This document shows positions 6,052 to 12,190 of a DNA stretch of 15,884 nucleotides, piece after piece; the stretch's first letter is position 1; the number at the start of each line of letters is the position of its first letter. The stretch comes from CSP1-1 sp035620615. GTDB taxonomy: Archaea; Thermoproteota; Nitrososphaeria; Nitrososphaerales; Nitrosopumilaceae. The stretch spans positions 1 through 15,884 of the forward strand of contig DASPGM010000027.1 of assembly GCA_035620615.1 (NCBI GenBank), written 5' to 3'. The notes under the pieces were generated by a model, which worked only from the letters and a program-made list of their open reading frames with translations, was not told the origin of the DNA and did no database searches. Both the position numbers and the translations under genes were made by a program.

Positions 6052-7809
6052 TTGACACAAAATTACAATAAAGGATTACTTAGATATATCCCTGGATCAA
6101 GTTCAATCCTAGTTCAGGAAAATAGCAATCAGCCATTAGAAGGATTTTCAAAAAATATCCGCGAGAGTATTAAAGAAAATGCAGAGTGCTCTAAAAATGA
6201 AGTTGAAAAAGGACATAATTTTCTACATTGGGTTCTAACTAGAGTATTTGAAGCAACAGAAGACGATGCGGCTGATGCAATAGTTGATGGAGCCAACGAT
6301 TTGGGAATTGATGCTTATCTTCCAGTTGATTTTTCTGATAATAAAATAAGACTTTTCCAGTCCAAGTATGGAACATCTCATTCAATAGAAGCTATTGCAA
6401 AATTCAGGGAAGATGTTAAACGCTTACTTCAAAGCGATGTTACTAAAATGCGCCCAGAGTTGGCTCATTTAGTTACAAAGATACGTGATAAAAATTTGAA
6501 AGTAGAGTGCTGCTATGTAACTGATCAGGAGGTGGACTATGAAAATGAGAAATATTTTGAGATAATAGATATTGACGAAATTATTCAAAGATTGTGGAGT
6601 AGAATAAAAAAACCTGCAGCTGGAAAAAAATCATCAATAAAATTAGAAAAAATGCTAGGACATGAAAATACAATTGTAGGAATATTGAAGCTTAGAGAAT
6701 TAACTGAATTTATCTCGAAAAATCGAGACTATGTTTTTGAATCTAACATTAGACAATGGATGCAGTTTAAAACTACAGTTAACAAAGGAATTAGGGAAAC
6801 CTTACAAAACGTCCCTGACAAGTTCTTTTATTATAATAATGGGATTACAATAGTAGTTAGTAATTTTGAAGAAATAGGAGATAATACTATACTATTACAT
6901 GCTCCGCAAATAGTTAATGGAGCGCAAACGTCAAATTCAATTGTTGATCGAGCTAAACGAACACATAACTTGGAAGGCAGTATAACAGTTACAATAATTC
7001 GTGCTGATGATGAAGAAGATCAAAATAATATTACAAAATATAGAAATTCACAAAATTCTGTCAGGGGCAAAGACCTTGTATCATTAATGGATTTTCATAA
7101 ATCAATTAAATCACAGTTACAAAACTCTGGATACTTTTATGAAATTCAAGCCGGTTCTTTTGATTCAAAAACTAAATCGCAACAATCGGAATTAAAAGGA
7201 GATGGAATTTACAATAAATATCTACCAGAAAATCACAAAAAAGTAATTGTTGCTAAAGATGCCATTCAAGCCCTAGTTGCTGGAATTGAACAAAGACCAA
7301 CTGAGTCATATAGCTCGCCTGCACAATTTTTACCACGTGGAAGTAAGTATGATGATGTATTCAATGAAAAACTTGAAGACGATTATAGACTTTTGTTATA
7401 TCCATATCTTGTAAAAGAATTTGCCAAAAACAGCTTAAAGTATGGAAAAAGAGGAGGGCATAAAACAAAACGTTATGCTACATTATTTTTTGTTGCCGTA
7501 TATTTTCGTATCCTACATAAAAATATCCTAGAAACTAAAGATGATTTTAAAGTGGACATTACAAAATTAGAGCCAATTTTTAGGAGTTTTAAGCTAAATA
7601 GTAGAATTTTAAAATTAGCCGATACAGTAGTAACAAAATTCCTTGAAGATACTGTAGTGGATGATGAAATGGAAATAGCAAATACAAAACATAATTTCTT
7701 CTCGCATCATGTTTGGAATGATGCAATGCTAAGGGTAGTAGATAAAAAAATAATTCAAGAAGAAGATGAAATTGAGAGTATTAAAAAATTGATTGGTAAT
7801 TTGGCATAA
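6052..7809 (+). CDS. AIPR-family (abortive infection phage resistance) protein with nuclease-like N-terminus
   Basis: The protein has 585 residues, the usual size for the AIPR family of phage-defence proteins. Residues about 53-120 carry a PD-(D/E)xK-like pattern: DGANDLGIDAY with Asp87, then FQSKYG with Gln103 and Lys105, as in Mrr-type restriction nucleases. The AIPR core follows, with FFYYNNGITIVV (258-269), PQIVNGAQTSNS (285-296) and KYRNSQNSVRGKDL (329-342), which are the family's most conserved blocks. The C-terminal third is helical. Defence by nucleic-acid cleavage after infection is inferred from the family; no methyltransferase or helicase partner is beside it. It starts 62 bases after tRNA-Cys, a common place for acquired genes, and a strong hairpin follows its stop codon. 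Confidence 0.85.
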   Translation: MTQNYNKGLLRYIPGSSSILVQENSNQPLEGFSKNIRESIKENAECSKNEVEKGHNFLHWVLTRVFEATEDDAADAIVDGANDLGIDAYLPVDFSDNKIRLFQSKYGTSHSIEAIAKFREDVKRLLQSDVTKMRPELAHLVTKIRDKNLKVECCYVTDQEVDYENEKYFEIIDIDEIIQRLWSRIKKPAAGKKSSIKLEKMLGHENTIVGILKLRELTEFISKNRDYVFESNIRQWMQFKTTVNKGIRETLQNVPDKFFYYNNGITIVVSNFEEIGDNTILLHAPQIVNGAQTSNSIVDRAKRTHNLEGSITVTIIRADDEEDQNNITKYRNSQNSVRGKDLVSLMDFHKSIKSQLQNSGYFYEIQAGSFDSKTKSQQSELKGDGIYNKYLPENHKKVIVAKDAIQALVAGIEQRPTESYSSPAQFLPRGSKYDDVFNEKLEDDYRLLLYPYLVKEFAKNSLKYGKRGGHKTKRYATLFFVAVYFRILHKNILETKDDFKVDITKLEPIFRSFKLNSRILKLADTVVTKFLEDTVVDDEMEIANTKHNFFSHHVWNDAMLRVVDKKIIQEEDEIESIKKLIGNLA

Positions 7810-7826
7810 TCAATGATTTACCTTAA

Positions 7827-7889
7827 ACGGTAGATGCCTAACCAAGTAAAAATTTGCAGGAGGTTTACATTGGTCAGACTTTCTACCGT
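7827..7889 (+). other. Strong imperfect hairpin (possible structured RNA or 3' regulatory element)
   Basis: acggtaga (7827-7834) pairs fully with tctaccgt (7882-7889). Inside it, accaa (7841-7845) pairs with ttggt (7870-7874), and after a one-base bulge gtaaa (7846-7850) pairs with tttac (7864-7868). That gives 18 base pairs, with a 6x7 internal loop and a 13-base terminal loop (7851-7863) exposing GGAGG. It begins 18 bases after the AIPR stop codon and is followed by tatatttt. It could be a terminator, a separate small RNA, or a regulatory stem over the mini-ORF at 7870. Confidence 0.55.
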
Positions 7890-7917
7890 ATATTTTCTAC
7901 AGAATAGTAATATTTAA
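7870..7917 (+). CDS. Possible 15-aa mini-ORF with Shine-Dalgarno in the hairpin loop
   Basis: A TTG at 7870 lies six bases after GGAGG (7859-7863) and opens a 15-codon frame (MVRLSTVYFLQNSNI) to TAA at 7915-7917. The GGAGG lies in the hairpin loop while the TTG is inside the stem, an arrangement that could control translation. No protein family can be claimed and it may be chance. Confidence 0.2.
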   Translation: MVRLSTVYFLQNSNI

Positions 7918-7960
7918 CATGATTTCTTCCATTAAATTATTGGTAAACATCTAATATGAT

Positions 7961-7969
7961 TTTTATATA
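7961..7969 (+). promoter_or_regulatory. TATA box of the 55-aa CxxC protein gene
   Basis: The ttttatata here is a near-ideal archaeal TATA box, centred about 25 bases before the TTG at 7991. It indicates a dedicated leaderless promoter. Confidence 0.65.
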
Positions 7970-7990
7970 GAACAAAAAAACAAAATTGGT

Positions 7991-8158
7991 TTGAAAAAAG
8001 AAGAAAAATGCATTTTATGCAATAAACCAGTACAGGTAAAGTATAATCCTATGAAGGAATGGAAAATTGATGGAATCTTATGTAGTAAATGCTATTCTAA
8101 AAAAATTTTTGAGTTCTATCCTGGACAACATGTAAGAGTAAATTTATCCGATGATTAA
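7991..8158 (+). CDS. Small double-CxxC zinc-binding protein, 55 aa
   Basis: The frame runs from TTG at 7991 to TAA at 8156-8158. It encodes MKKEEKCILCNK..., with C7xxC10 and C31xxC34 twenty residues apart, which is a plausible zinc ribbon. The linker contains NPMKEWKIDGIL, and after the second pair come SKKIFEFYPGQ and a short acidic end. Small archaeal proteins of this shape often bind nucleic acid or proteins; no specific role is visible. Support for a real gene comes from the excellent TATA box 25 bases upstream and the exact metal-ligand spacing. It converges on the Cys/His-rich 195-aa gene with 20 bases between their stop codons. Confidence 0.7.
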   Translation: MKKEEKCILCNKPVQVKYNPMKEWKIDGILCSKCYSKKIFEFYPGQHVRVNLSDD

Positions 8159-8178
8159 TCTAGTAAGGCAAAGTTCAC

Positions 8179-8766
8179 TCAATTCGTTTTGCTATATTTG
8201 TTGATATAAAGACAATTCCAAGTTAAAGGATCATTTTTTACTTCATCTTCTTGTAAAAATTTAATGTCTGTAATTGTTTTTTTCTTTTTTAATAAATTCA
8301 CTTGAAAAGTTTCAAATTTTTTACAATTACATTCCTCGACAAGACAGGAATCTTGCTCGCGATCAAATTCATGATCTTCTTTAATATGACCACAATTACA
8401 CACTGCGTCGTCTTTTACTTCGTTTTTAAATTTTTTTGTATATGTCCCTAGTCTTAGATAGGCTTCTCCTTCATGACCTTTTTTAAAACGTTCATAGTTT
8501 GGGGATTTTTCTAAAATTTTAAAAAAAGATTTGTTAGTTTGAGGTTTTGATGAATCACTCCCCATAACAAACCAATACTGATCATTAGTTTCAACAAAAC
8601 GAATTTTAATTGAATGATCGTTCCACCAATGAATTGTGTCATGCCAGAGATTAATTGCATGTTTTCGTTCTGAAAATAATGGGATCACATTCATTCTCAA
8701 ATCGTAATATCGATAAGCCACTCCCAAAAAATCACTAAACCATTGGATCGATGCCTCTTTTGACAT
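8179..8766 (-). CDS. Unrecognised 195-aa protein with a Cys/His-rich metal-binding module
   Basis: I do not recognise a family for the whole protein. The N-terminal 115 residues are rich in Trp, Tyr and Phe (IHWWNDH, QYWFVMG) and look like a compact globular domain. Residues 123-151 form a probable zinc site: C123-x-C125-G-H127, H132, then C141-x4-C146-x-C148-K-K-F. The CxCGH...H...C...CxC arrangement resembles small zinc modules in uncharacterised archaeal proteins. A basic segment, LLKKKKT, follows at 158-164. The ATG at 8766 has a TATA-like box (tatttaat on the plus strand, 8788-8795) centred 25.5 bases upstream, so it is probably leaderless. It diverges from the winged-helix regulator at 8850, which could control it. 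Confidence 0.65.
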   Translation of the reverse strand: MSKEASIQWFSDFLGVAYRYYDLRMNVIPLFSERKHAINLWHDTIHWWNDHSIKIRFVETNDQYWFVMGSDSSKPQTNKSFFKILEKSPNYERFKKGHEGEAYLRLGTYTKKFKNEVKDDAVCNCGHIKEDHEFDREQDSCLVEECNCKKFETFQVNLLKKKKTITDIKFLQEDEVKNDPLTWNCLYINKYSKTN

Positions 8767-8820
8767 ATCTGTAAGAGAAGGAAATTGTATTTAATATGTG
8801 CAAAATTATGGGTAATATTC

Positions 8821-8828
8821 TTATATTA
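8821..8828 (+). promoter_or_regulatory. TATA box deciding the start of the second winged-helix gene
   Basis: The ttatatta here is centred about 25 bases before the ATG at 8850. It favours that start over the upstream in-frame ATGs at 8796 and 8808. Confidence 0.5.
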
Positions 8829-8849
8829 CTGATTAATGATGCCTATCAT

Positions 8850-9131
8850 ATGGTAGGATATAGAACTAGTATGCAGATTGTAGCAGATTTGCTAACTGCG
8901 ACTGATCAATCAGGGCATGAGGGAATTAAAACTACGTCCCTTCTAACAAAAGCTAATTTATCACATTCTAGACTTTCTAAATTCCTTGAAAATTTGACTG
9001 GTGCAGAATTAATCAATAAAATTGATTATGATGGAAAACATACTTTTGTCATTACACCAAAAGGAAGACAGTACCTTGAATCATACAAAACATTTTCAGA
9101 TATTGCTGGATCTTTTGGATTAGAACTTTAA
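8850..9131 (+). CDS. Winged-helix DNA-binding transcriptional regulator (copy 2)
   Basis: This is a paralogue of the regulator at 2614. Both share M-V-x-YR at the start, I-x-x-D-L/I-L in helix 1, TKANLSHSRLSKFLENL as the recognition helix-turn-helix, the wing (INKIDYDGKHTFVITPKGRQYL) and a C-terminal helix, YKTFSDIAGSFGLEL, which probably forms the dimer. The domain resembles archaeal HTH_45 proteins, and the targets are unknown. Upstream in-frame ATGs at 8796 and 8808 would add a hydrophobic N-terminus absent from the core domain. The alignment with copy 1 and a TATA box 25 bases before 8850 favour the short form of 93 residues. It lies divergent from the Cys/His-rich gene and convergent with a small membrane-protein gene. 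Confidence 0.85.
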   Translation: MVGYRTSMQIVADLLTATDQSGHEGIKTTSLLTKANLSHSRLSKFLENLTGAELINKIDYDGKHTFVITPKGRQYLESYKTFSDIAGSFGLEL

Positions 9132-9136
9132 GATTA

Positions 9137-9331
9137 TTATTTAGACCTTCTATTTTCACGTCTTTTCACATTTTGCTCTCTCCGGTTTTTCATAGCTCCA
9201 TAAATGATTATAACTATAGAACCTGCGAGCATTGCGTAAAAGAGACCAGGAACAAATGGCTCTCTAGTAACAGATATGATCATTCCAGCAACCAGAAACA
9301 TCAAAATTATTAGAAGATATTTGTCCACCAC
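9137..9331 (-). CDS. Small two-TM membrane protein, 64 aa
   Basis: Two hydrophobic helices at about residues 5-20 and 28-46 are joined by a short loop (VTREPFVP). A strongly basic tail (KNRREQNVKRRENRRSK) should lie in the cytoplasm, placing both ends inside. There is no catalytic motif. The start is the first of two adjacent GTG codons. A TATA-like tatattat lies 20-24 bases upstream, so the second GTG at 9328 is equally possible. It is divergent from another two-TM mini-protein at 9390 whose second helix looks similar, which suggests an old duplication. Confidence 0.6.
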   Translation of the reverse strand: MVDKYLLIILMFLVAGMIISVTREPFVPGLFYAMLAGSIVIIIYGAMKNRREQNVKRRENRRSK

Positions 9332-9389
9332 TCCCCTAAATTACAAAATAATATATCTTTTTGAATAAACTACATCATAGTTAGATATA

Positions 9390-9569
9390 TTGATAAAAAT
9401 ACTAGAAATGATCGGTTTTGTATTGATTGGAGGAACAATTTACTCTTATCTTGGGATGATTGGAAATGATTTGAGATGGCCGGTCTTTTGGAGCTGTGCT
9501 TCAGGGGCCTTGGCAATAATTATTTACAGAAAATTTATGAAAAAGAAATCTTCCCCAAGTAATGCTTGA
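9390..9569 (+). CDS. Small two-TM membrane protein, 59 aa
   Basis: The frame opens at TTG 9390 and ends with TGA at 9567-9569. Hydrophobic helices lie at about residues 7-23 and 31-46, the second ending ALAIIIY before a basic tail, RKFMKKKSS. The layout, the short polar loop and the end of helix 2 resemble the divergent neighbour (IVIIIYGAMKNRR). An internal ATG at 9408 would give 53 residues. TATA-like sequences exist for either (about 9359-9366 for TTG, 9383-9390 for ATG). No function can be assigned. The frame is short, but the clean membrane topology and codon pattern support a real gene. Confidence 0.55.
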   Translation: MIKILEMIGFVLIGGTIYSYLGMIGNDLRWPVFWSCASGALAIIIYRKFMKKKSSPSNA

Positions 9570-9671
9570 TCAATACACTGTTGGTAGGCAAATTAATGAA
9601 AATTGTTGACATGTTTGATCAAAAATTAAACAATCGACAGATCTATAAAGGATGGTTATTCGGGTAATATC

Positions 9672-9679
9672 GAGGGGAG
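9672..9679 (+). promoter_or_regulatory. Purine-rich ribosome-binding site before the 25-aa ORF
   Basis: The gaggggag here ends just before the ATG at 9681. A TATA-like tctataaa (about 9641-9648) lies some 35 bases before the ATG, so a transcript starting near 9670 would carry this site in a leader of about 10 bases. Confidence 0.4.
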
Positions 9680-9680
9680 T

Positions 9681-9758
9681 ATGACAAACGAGGCATCAAA
9701 ATGGTGGAAAGGCTTAGCTAGGGAATTAGAAGATGATATCGAATCCCTTGAAGAATAA
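9681..9758 (+). CDS. Putative 25-aa mini-protein
   Basis: ATG at 9681 to TAA at 9756-9758 encodes MTNEASKWWKGLARELEDDIESLEE. It would form one amphipathic, acidic helix with a Trp-Trp pair at 8-9, suited to binding a protein or membrane surface. A purine-rich ribosome-binding site and an upstream TATA-like box are both present, which is better start evidence than most random frames of this size have. No family is recognised. It ends 42 bases before the 3' end of tRNA-Thr on the opposite strand. Confidence 0.45.
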   Translation: MTNEASKWWKGLARELEDDIESLEE

Positions 9759-9800
9759 TTAAACAAATAAAAAAATTCTAATTAAGATTTTAAATTAAAA

Positions 9801-9874
9801 AGCCTCGAGTGGGATTCGATCCCACGGCCTAACGCTTACGAGGCGTTCGCTCTACCAGGCTGAGCTATCGAGGC
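9801..9874 (-). tRNA. tRNA-Thr (CGT)
   Basis: Read on the minus strand, acceptor GCCTCGA pairs with TCGAGGC, the D-arm gctc/gagc encloses agcctggta, and the anticodon stem aacgc/gcgtt holds loop CTCGTAA with anticodon CGT (plus-strand bases 9838-9840). The variable loop is aggcc and the T-arm gtggg/cccac encloses atcgaat, with A rather than T in the first loop position. The discriminator is T. CCA is not encoded, and a short T-run follows the 3' end. The 5' end lies 24.5 bases from the palindromic TATA box at 9895. Confidence 0.95.
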
Positions 9875-9894
9875 ACACAAGTTTCCTGTTAGAG

Positions 9895-9902
9895 TTTATA
9901 AA
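9895..9902. promoter_or_regulatory. Palindromic TATA box shared by tRNA-Thr and the mutase gene
   Basis: TTTATAAA reads the same on both strands. Its centre is 24.5 bases from the tRNA-Thr 5' end on the minus strand. On the plus strand it is 26.5 bases from GTG 9925 (or 17.5 from TTG 9916) of the mutase gene. One box may therefore serve both directions. Confidence 0.5.
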
Positions 9903-9915
9903 AAGCCTTTTTGGT

Positions 9916-11220
9916 TTGGATTCAGTGAAAATATCTGTCTCCGGAATAAGGGGAATTTTTGGAAACGATTTAACATTAAAGGATGTTTTAAGATTTTGCA
10001 ACAATTTTTCCTCAGTTATTAAATCAAAAAAATGTGTAATTGGGCACGATACAAGACCATCAAGTGAAATGATACATGAAACAGCCATAGCTGCTTTATT
10101 ACAATGTGGAATTGATGTCTTTAATCTGGGAATGGCTCCAACCCCGGTAATATTTAGAGAATCTAGAAAATATAATGCAGGAATTATTGTAACGGCCTCT
10201 CATAATCCACAGGAATGGAATGGTCTAAAATTCATTTTAGATGGAAGAGGAATAAATGAGGGAGAACTAAATACGCTTACAACTGATCAGAATAATTCAT
10301 CACCAAATATCGGTATTGAAACAAAAATTGAATCCTCTTACATTGATGAAGCTGCAAAAATAATTGGTAAAGTTGAAGGAGCGCCTAAAGTGATTGTAGA
10401 TGTAGGCGGTGGGGGTGCAAGAAATGTTGCTCCAGAATTATTAAAAAAAATTGGGTGTCAGGTAAAAATCATTAATGAGAATTTGGAGGGATGTTCCCGT
10501 GGTCCAGATCCAACTGCAGATGATTTGAATGAATTAATAGCAAACAGTAAAGGAGCTATAGGGTTTGCCTTTGATTTAGATGGAGATCGTTTAGTAGTTG
10601 TCAAAGATGGAAAAAAACTCTCACCCGATATAACACTGGGATTAGGAGTAGCAAAATCTTTAGAGCTTGGATATAAGAAATTTGTTTTAAGTATTGATTC
10701 TAGTGTGGCAGTTGAAAAATTTATTATTAAAAAAGGAGGCAAGGTACAACGATCCAAAGTGGGAGAGGCAAATGTAATTGAACTTATGCTACAAACTCAA
10801 TCTCAAGCAGGCGGTGAAGGAAGTAGTGGAGGCTTCATTCTTCCTGAATTCAATTATTGTCGTGATGGGATTCTTACCAGTGGACTAATTGCCTCAATGC
10901 TTGGAACAAAAATCTTTGAAGAGATACTTAATTTCATGGGAGGATACCATCAAGTAAGAGATAAAATAAAAATTGATTCAAATTTGCATGATAAAACATT
11001 AGAGATGTTACATGAAAGCTTTTCAAAGAAATATGAAAAAATAATTGCAATGGATGGAATTAAATCAATAATTGATGAGGATAGCTGGGTTCTAGTTCGT
11101 AAATCAAATACCGAAGATATTATTAGAATCTCAGTTGAGTCAAATAATATTGAAAAAGCAAAGAGGATTTTACAAGAAGTAAAAGATTTAGTGAAACAGA
11201 GTTATGAAAAAGTTAAATGA
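9916..11220 (+). CDS. Phosphoglucosamine/phosphomannomutase (alpha-D-phosphohexomutase family)
   Basis: This enzyme moves phosphate between C6 and C1 of a hexose or glucosamine phosphate, feeding sugar-nucleotide synthesis for glycosylation or cell-surface sugars. All family sites are present: VSGIRGIFG at 8-16, the phosphoserine loop TASHNP (93-98, Ser95), the metal-binding DLDGDR (220-225), the sugar loop GGEGSSGG (299-306) and the phosphate-binding RISVES (404-409). The sugar loop differs slightly from the usual GEQSGH/GEXSGH, so the substrate cannot be named. The length of 434 is close to normal. The frame opens at TTG 9916, but GTG 9925 (giving MKISVSGIRG) sits at the better distance from the TATA box and may be the real start. 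It overlaps the ThiL-like gene by 17 bases, indicating co-transcription. Confidence 0.9.
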   Translation: MDSVKISVSGIRGIFGNDLTLKDVLRFCNNFSSVIKSKKCVIGHDTRPSSEMIHETAIAALLQCGIDVFNLGMAPTPVIFRESRKYNAGIIVTASHNPQEWNGLKFILDGRGINEGELNTLTTDQNNSSPNIGIETKIESSYIDEAAKIIGKVEGAPKVIVDVGGGGARNVAPELLKKIGCQVKIINENLEGCSRGPDPTADDLNELIANSKGAIGFAFDLDGDRLVVVKDGKKLSPDITLGLGVAKSLELGYKKFVLSIDSSVAVEKFIIKKGGKVQRSKVGEANVIELMLQTQSQAGGEGSSGGFILPEFNYCRDGILTSGLIASMLGTKIFEEILNFMGGYHQVRDKIKIDSNLHDKTLEMLHESFSKKYEKIIAMDGIKSIIDEDSWVLVRKSNTEDIIRISVESNNIEKAKRILQEVKDLVKQSYEKVK

Positions 11221-12157
11221 AAAAGAAATCATTTCAATTTTTCAAAAAAAATTAAAAAATTGTAGATTTATTTCCGAAGATGTCCAAATGTTTAGTATCG
11301 GAAAAACAAATTGTGTAGTAAAAGTGGATACTCTAGTTGAAAGTACAGATATTTCGCCTGGCATGAAACTAAAGGATGTAGCTAGAAAAAGTGTAGTTGC
11401 ATGTGTAAGCGACTTTGCATCAAAGGGAGTAAAACCACATTACGGCATGGTATCAGTCACCATACCAAAAAAATTTTCTAAAACAAAAATCACAGAGTTA
11501 GCTACTGGAATTGGAAATGCAGCTAAAGAGTTTGATCTAAGATTTATTGGTGGAGATACAAATGAGGGAAAAGAGTTAGTAATTCATATTTCTCTTTTTG
11601 GTTTTACCAAAAAAATTGTACCAAGAAAAGGAGCAAAAACAAACGATGTCATAGTAACTACAGGACCATTCGGATACCCACCAGCTGGTTTAGAAATATT
11701 AATGCATAAGAAAAAAGCAACTCCTAAATTTGCAATAAAAGCAAAAAGATCAGTCATTAGACCTAAATCTAGATTGAAATTCGGTATGAAAAATATTAAA
11801 TTTTTTTCATCCTCAATGGATTCGAGTGATGGCTTATCTACATGTTTAAATGAAATGGCAGGTCAAAGCAAAAAAAAATTCATTTTAACAAAACTTCCTA
11901 CAAATAAAGAAATTTTTGAGTTTGCCAAAACCAATAGAATGGATCCACTAGATTTGATATTTAATGGTGGTGAAGAGTACGAGATAGTCGGAACTGTTAA
12001 TCCATCAAATATTTCTAAGGTAAGAAAGAATACCAAAGTTCAAAAAATACCATTATTTGAAATCGGTTACGTTACAAGTGGAGCCGGTGTTATGTATAAA
12101 ACGGGCACAAAAACTATACAAATTAAAAATAAAGGTTGGCTACATTTGGGAAGTTAA
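11204..12157 (+). CDS. thiL: Thiamine-monophosphate kinase (ThiL-like)
   Basis: ThiL phosphorylates thiamine monophosphate with ATP to give the cofactor thiamine diphosphate. The PurM/ThiL-fold signatures appear in order: the N-terminal acidic pair E25-D26 (normally DD), VDTLVE at 41-46, VSDFASKGVKP at 68-78, FIGGDTNEG at 115-122, TTGPFG at 152-157, SMDSSDGLS at 204-212 and NGGEEYEIVG at 254-263. These bind Mg2+ and the nucleotide phosphates. The length of 317 is typical. The E-D in place of D-D and the rather Lys-rich sequence leave some room for a related kinase. The ATG at 11204 lies inside the end of the mutase gene, so the two are probably translated from one message. Confidence 0.85.
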   Translation: MKKLNEKEIISIFQKKLKNCRFISEDVQMFSIGKTNCVVKVDTLVESTDISPGMKLKDVARKSVVACVSDFASKGVKPHYGMVSVTIPKKFSKTKITELATGIGNAAKEFDLRFIGGDTNEGKELVIHISLFGFTKKIVPRKGAKTNDVIVTTGPFGYPPAGLEILMHKKKATPKFAIKAKRSVIRPKSRLKFGMKNIKFFSSSMDSSDGLSTCLNEMAGQSKKKFILTKLPTNKEIFEFAKTNRMDPLDLIFNGGEEYEIVGTVNPSNISKVRKNTKVQKIPLFEIGYVTSGAGVMYKTGTKTIQIKNKGWLHLGS

Positions 12158-12160
12158 TGT

Positions 12161-12168
12161 TTTTTAAA
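12161..12168 (+). promoter_or_regulatory. TATA box of the uS11 gene
   Basis: The tttttaaa here is centred about 26 bases before the TTG at 12191. It supports a leaderless message beginning at that TTG and therefore the long N-terminal extension of uS11. Confidence 0.5.
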
Positions 12169-12190
12169 CCCTTAATGTTGTGGGTAGACA

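Noticed and set aside
9596..9667. A 23-codon frame starting at ATG 9596 upstream of the 25-aa ORF
   Set aside because: It spans the palindrome and the TATA-like box that appear to control the next ORF, and it has no ribosome-binding site or family resemblance.
9734..9752. An 11-base match (tcgaatccctt) to the T-arm of tRNA-Cys, possibly an attachment-site remnant bounding an island from 5990 to 9750
   Set aside because: Eleven bases can recur by chance in a 16-kb AT-rich window. The match does not extend to the tRNA 3' end, and it lies inside a coherent small ORF. No integrase lies between the two copies.
10458..10757. Open frame of 99 codons on the minus strand inside the mutase gene
   Set aside because: The coding strand carries all phosphohexomutase motifs; the antisense frame shows no recognisable composition or promoter.
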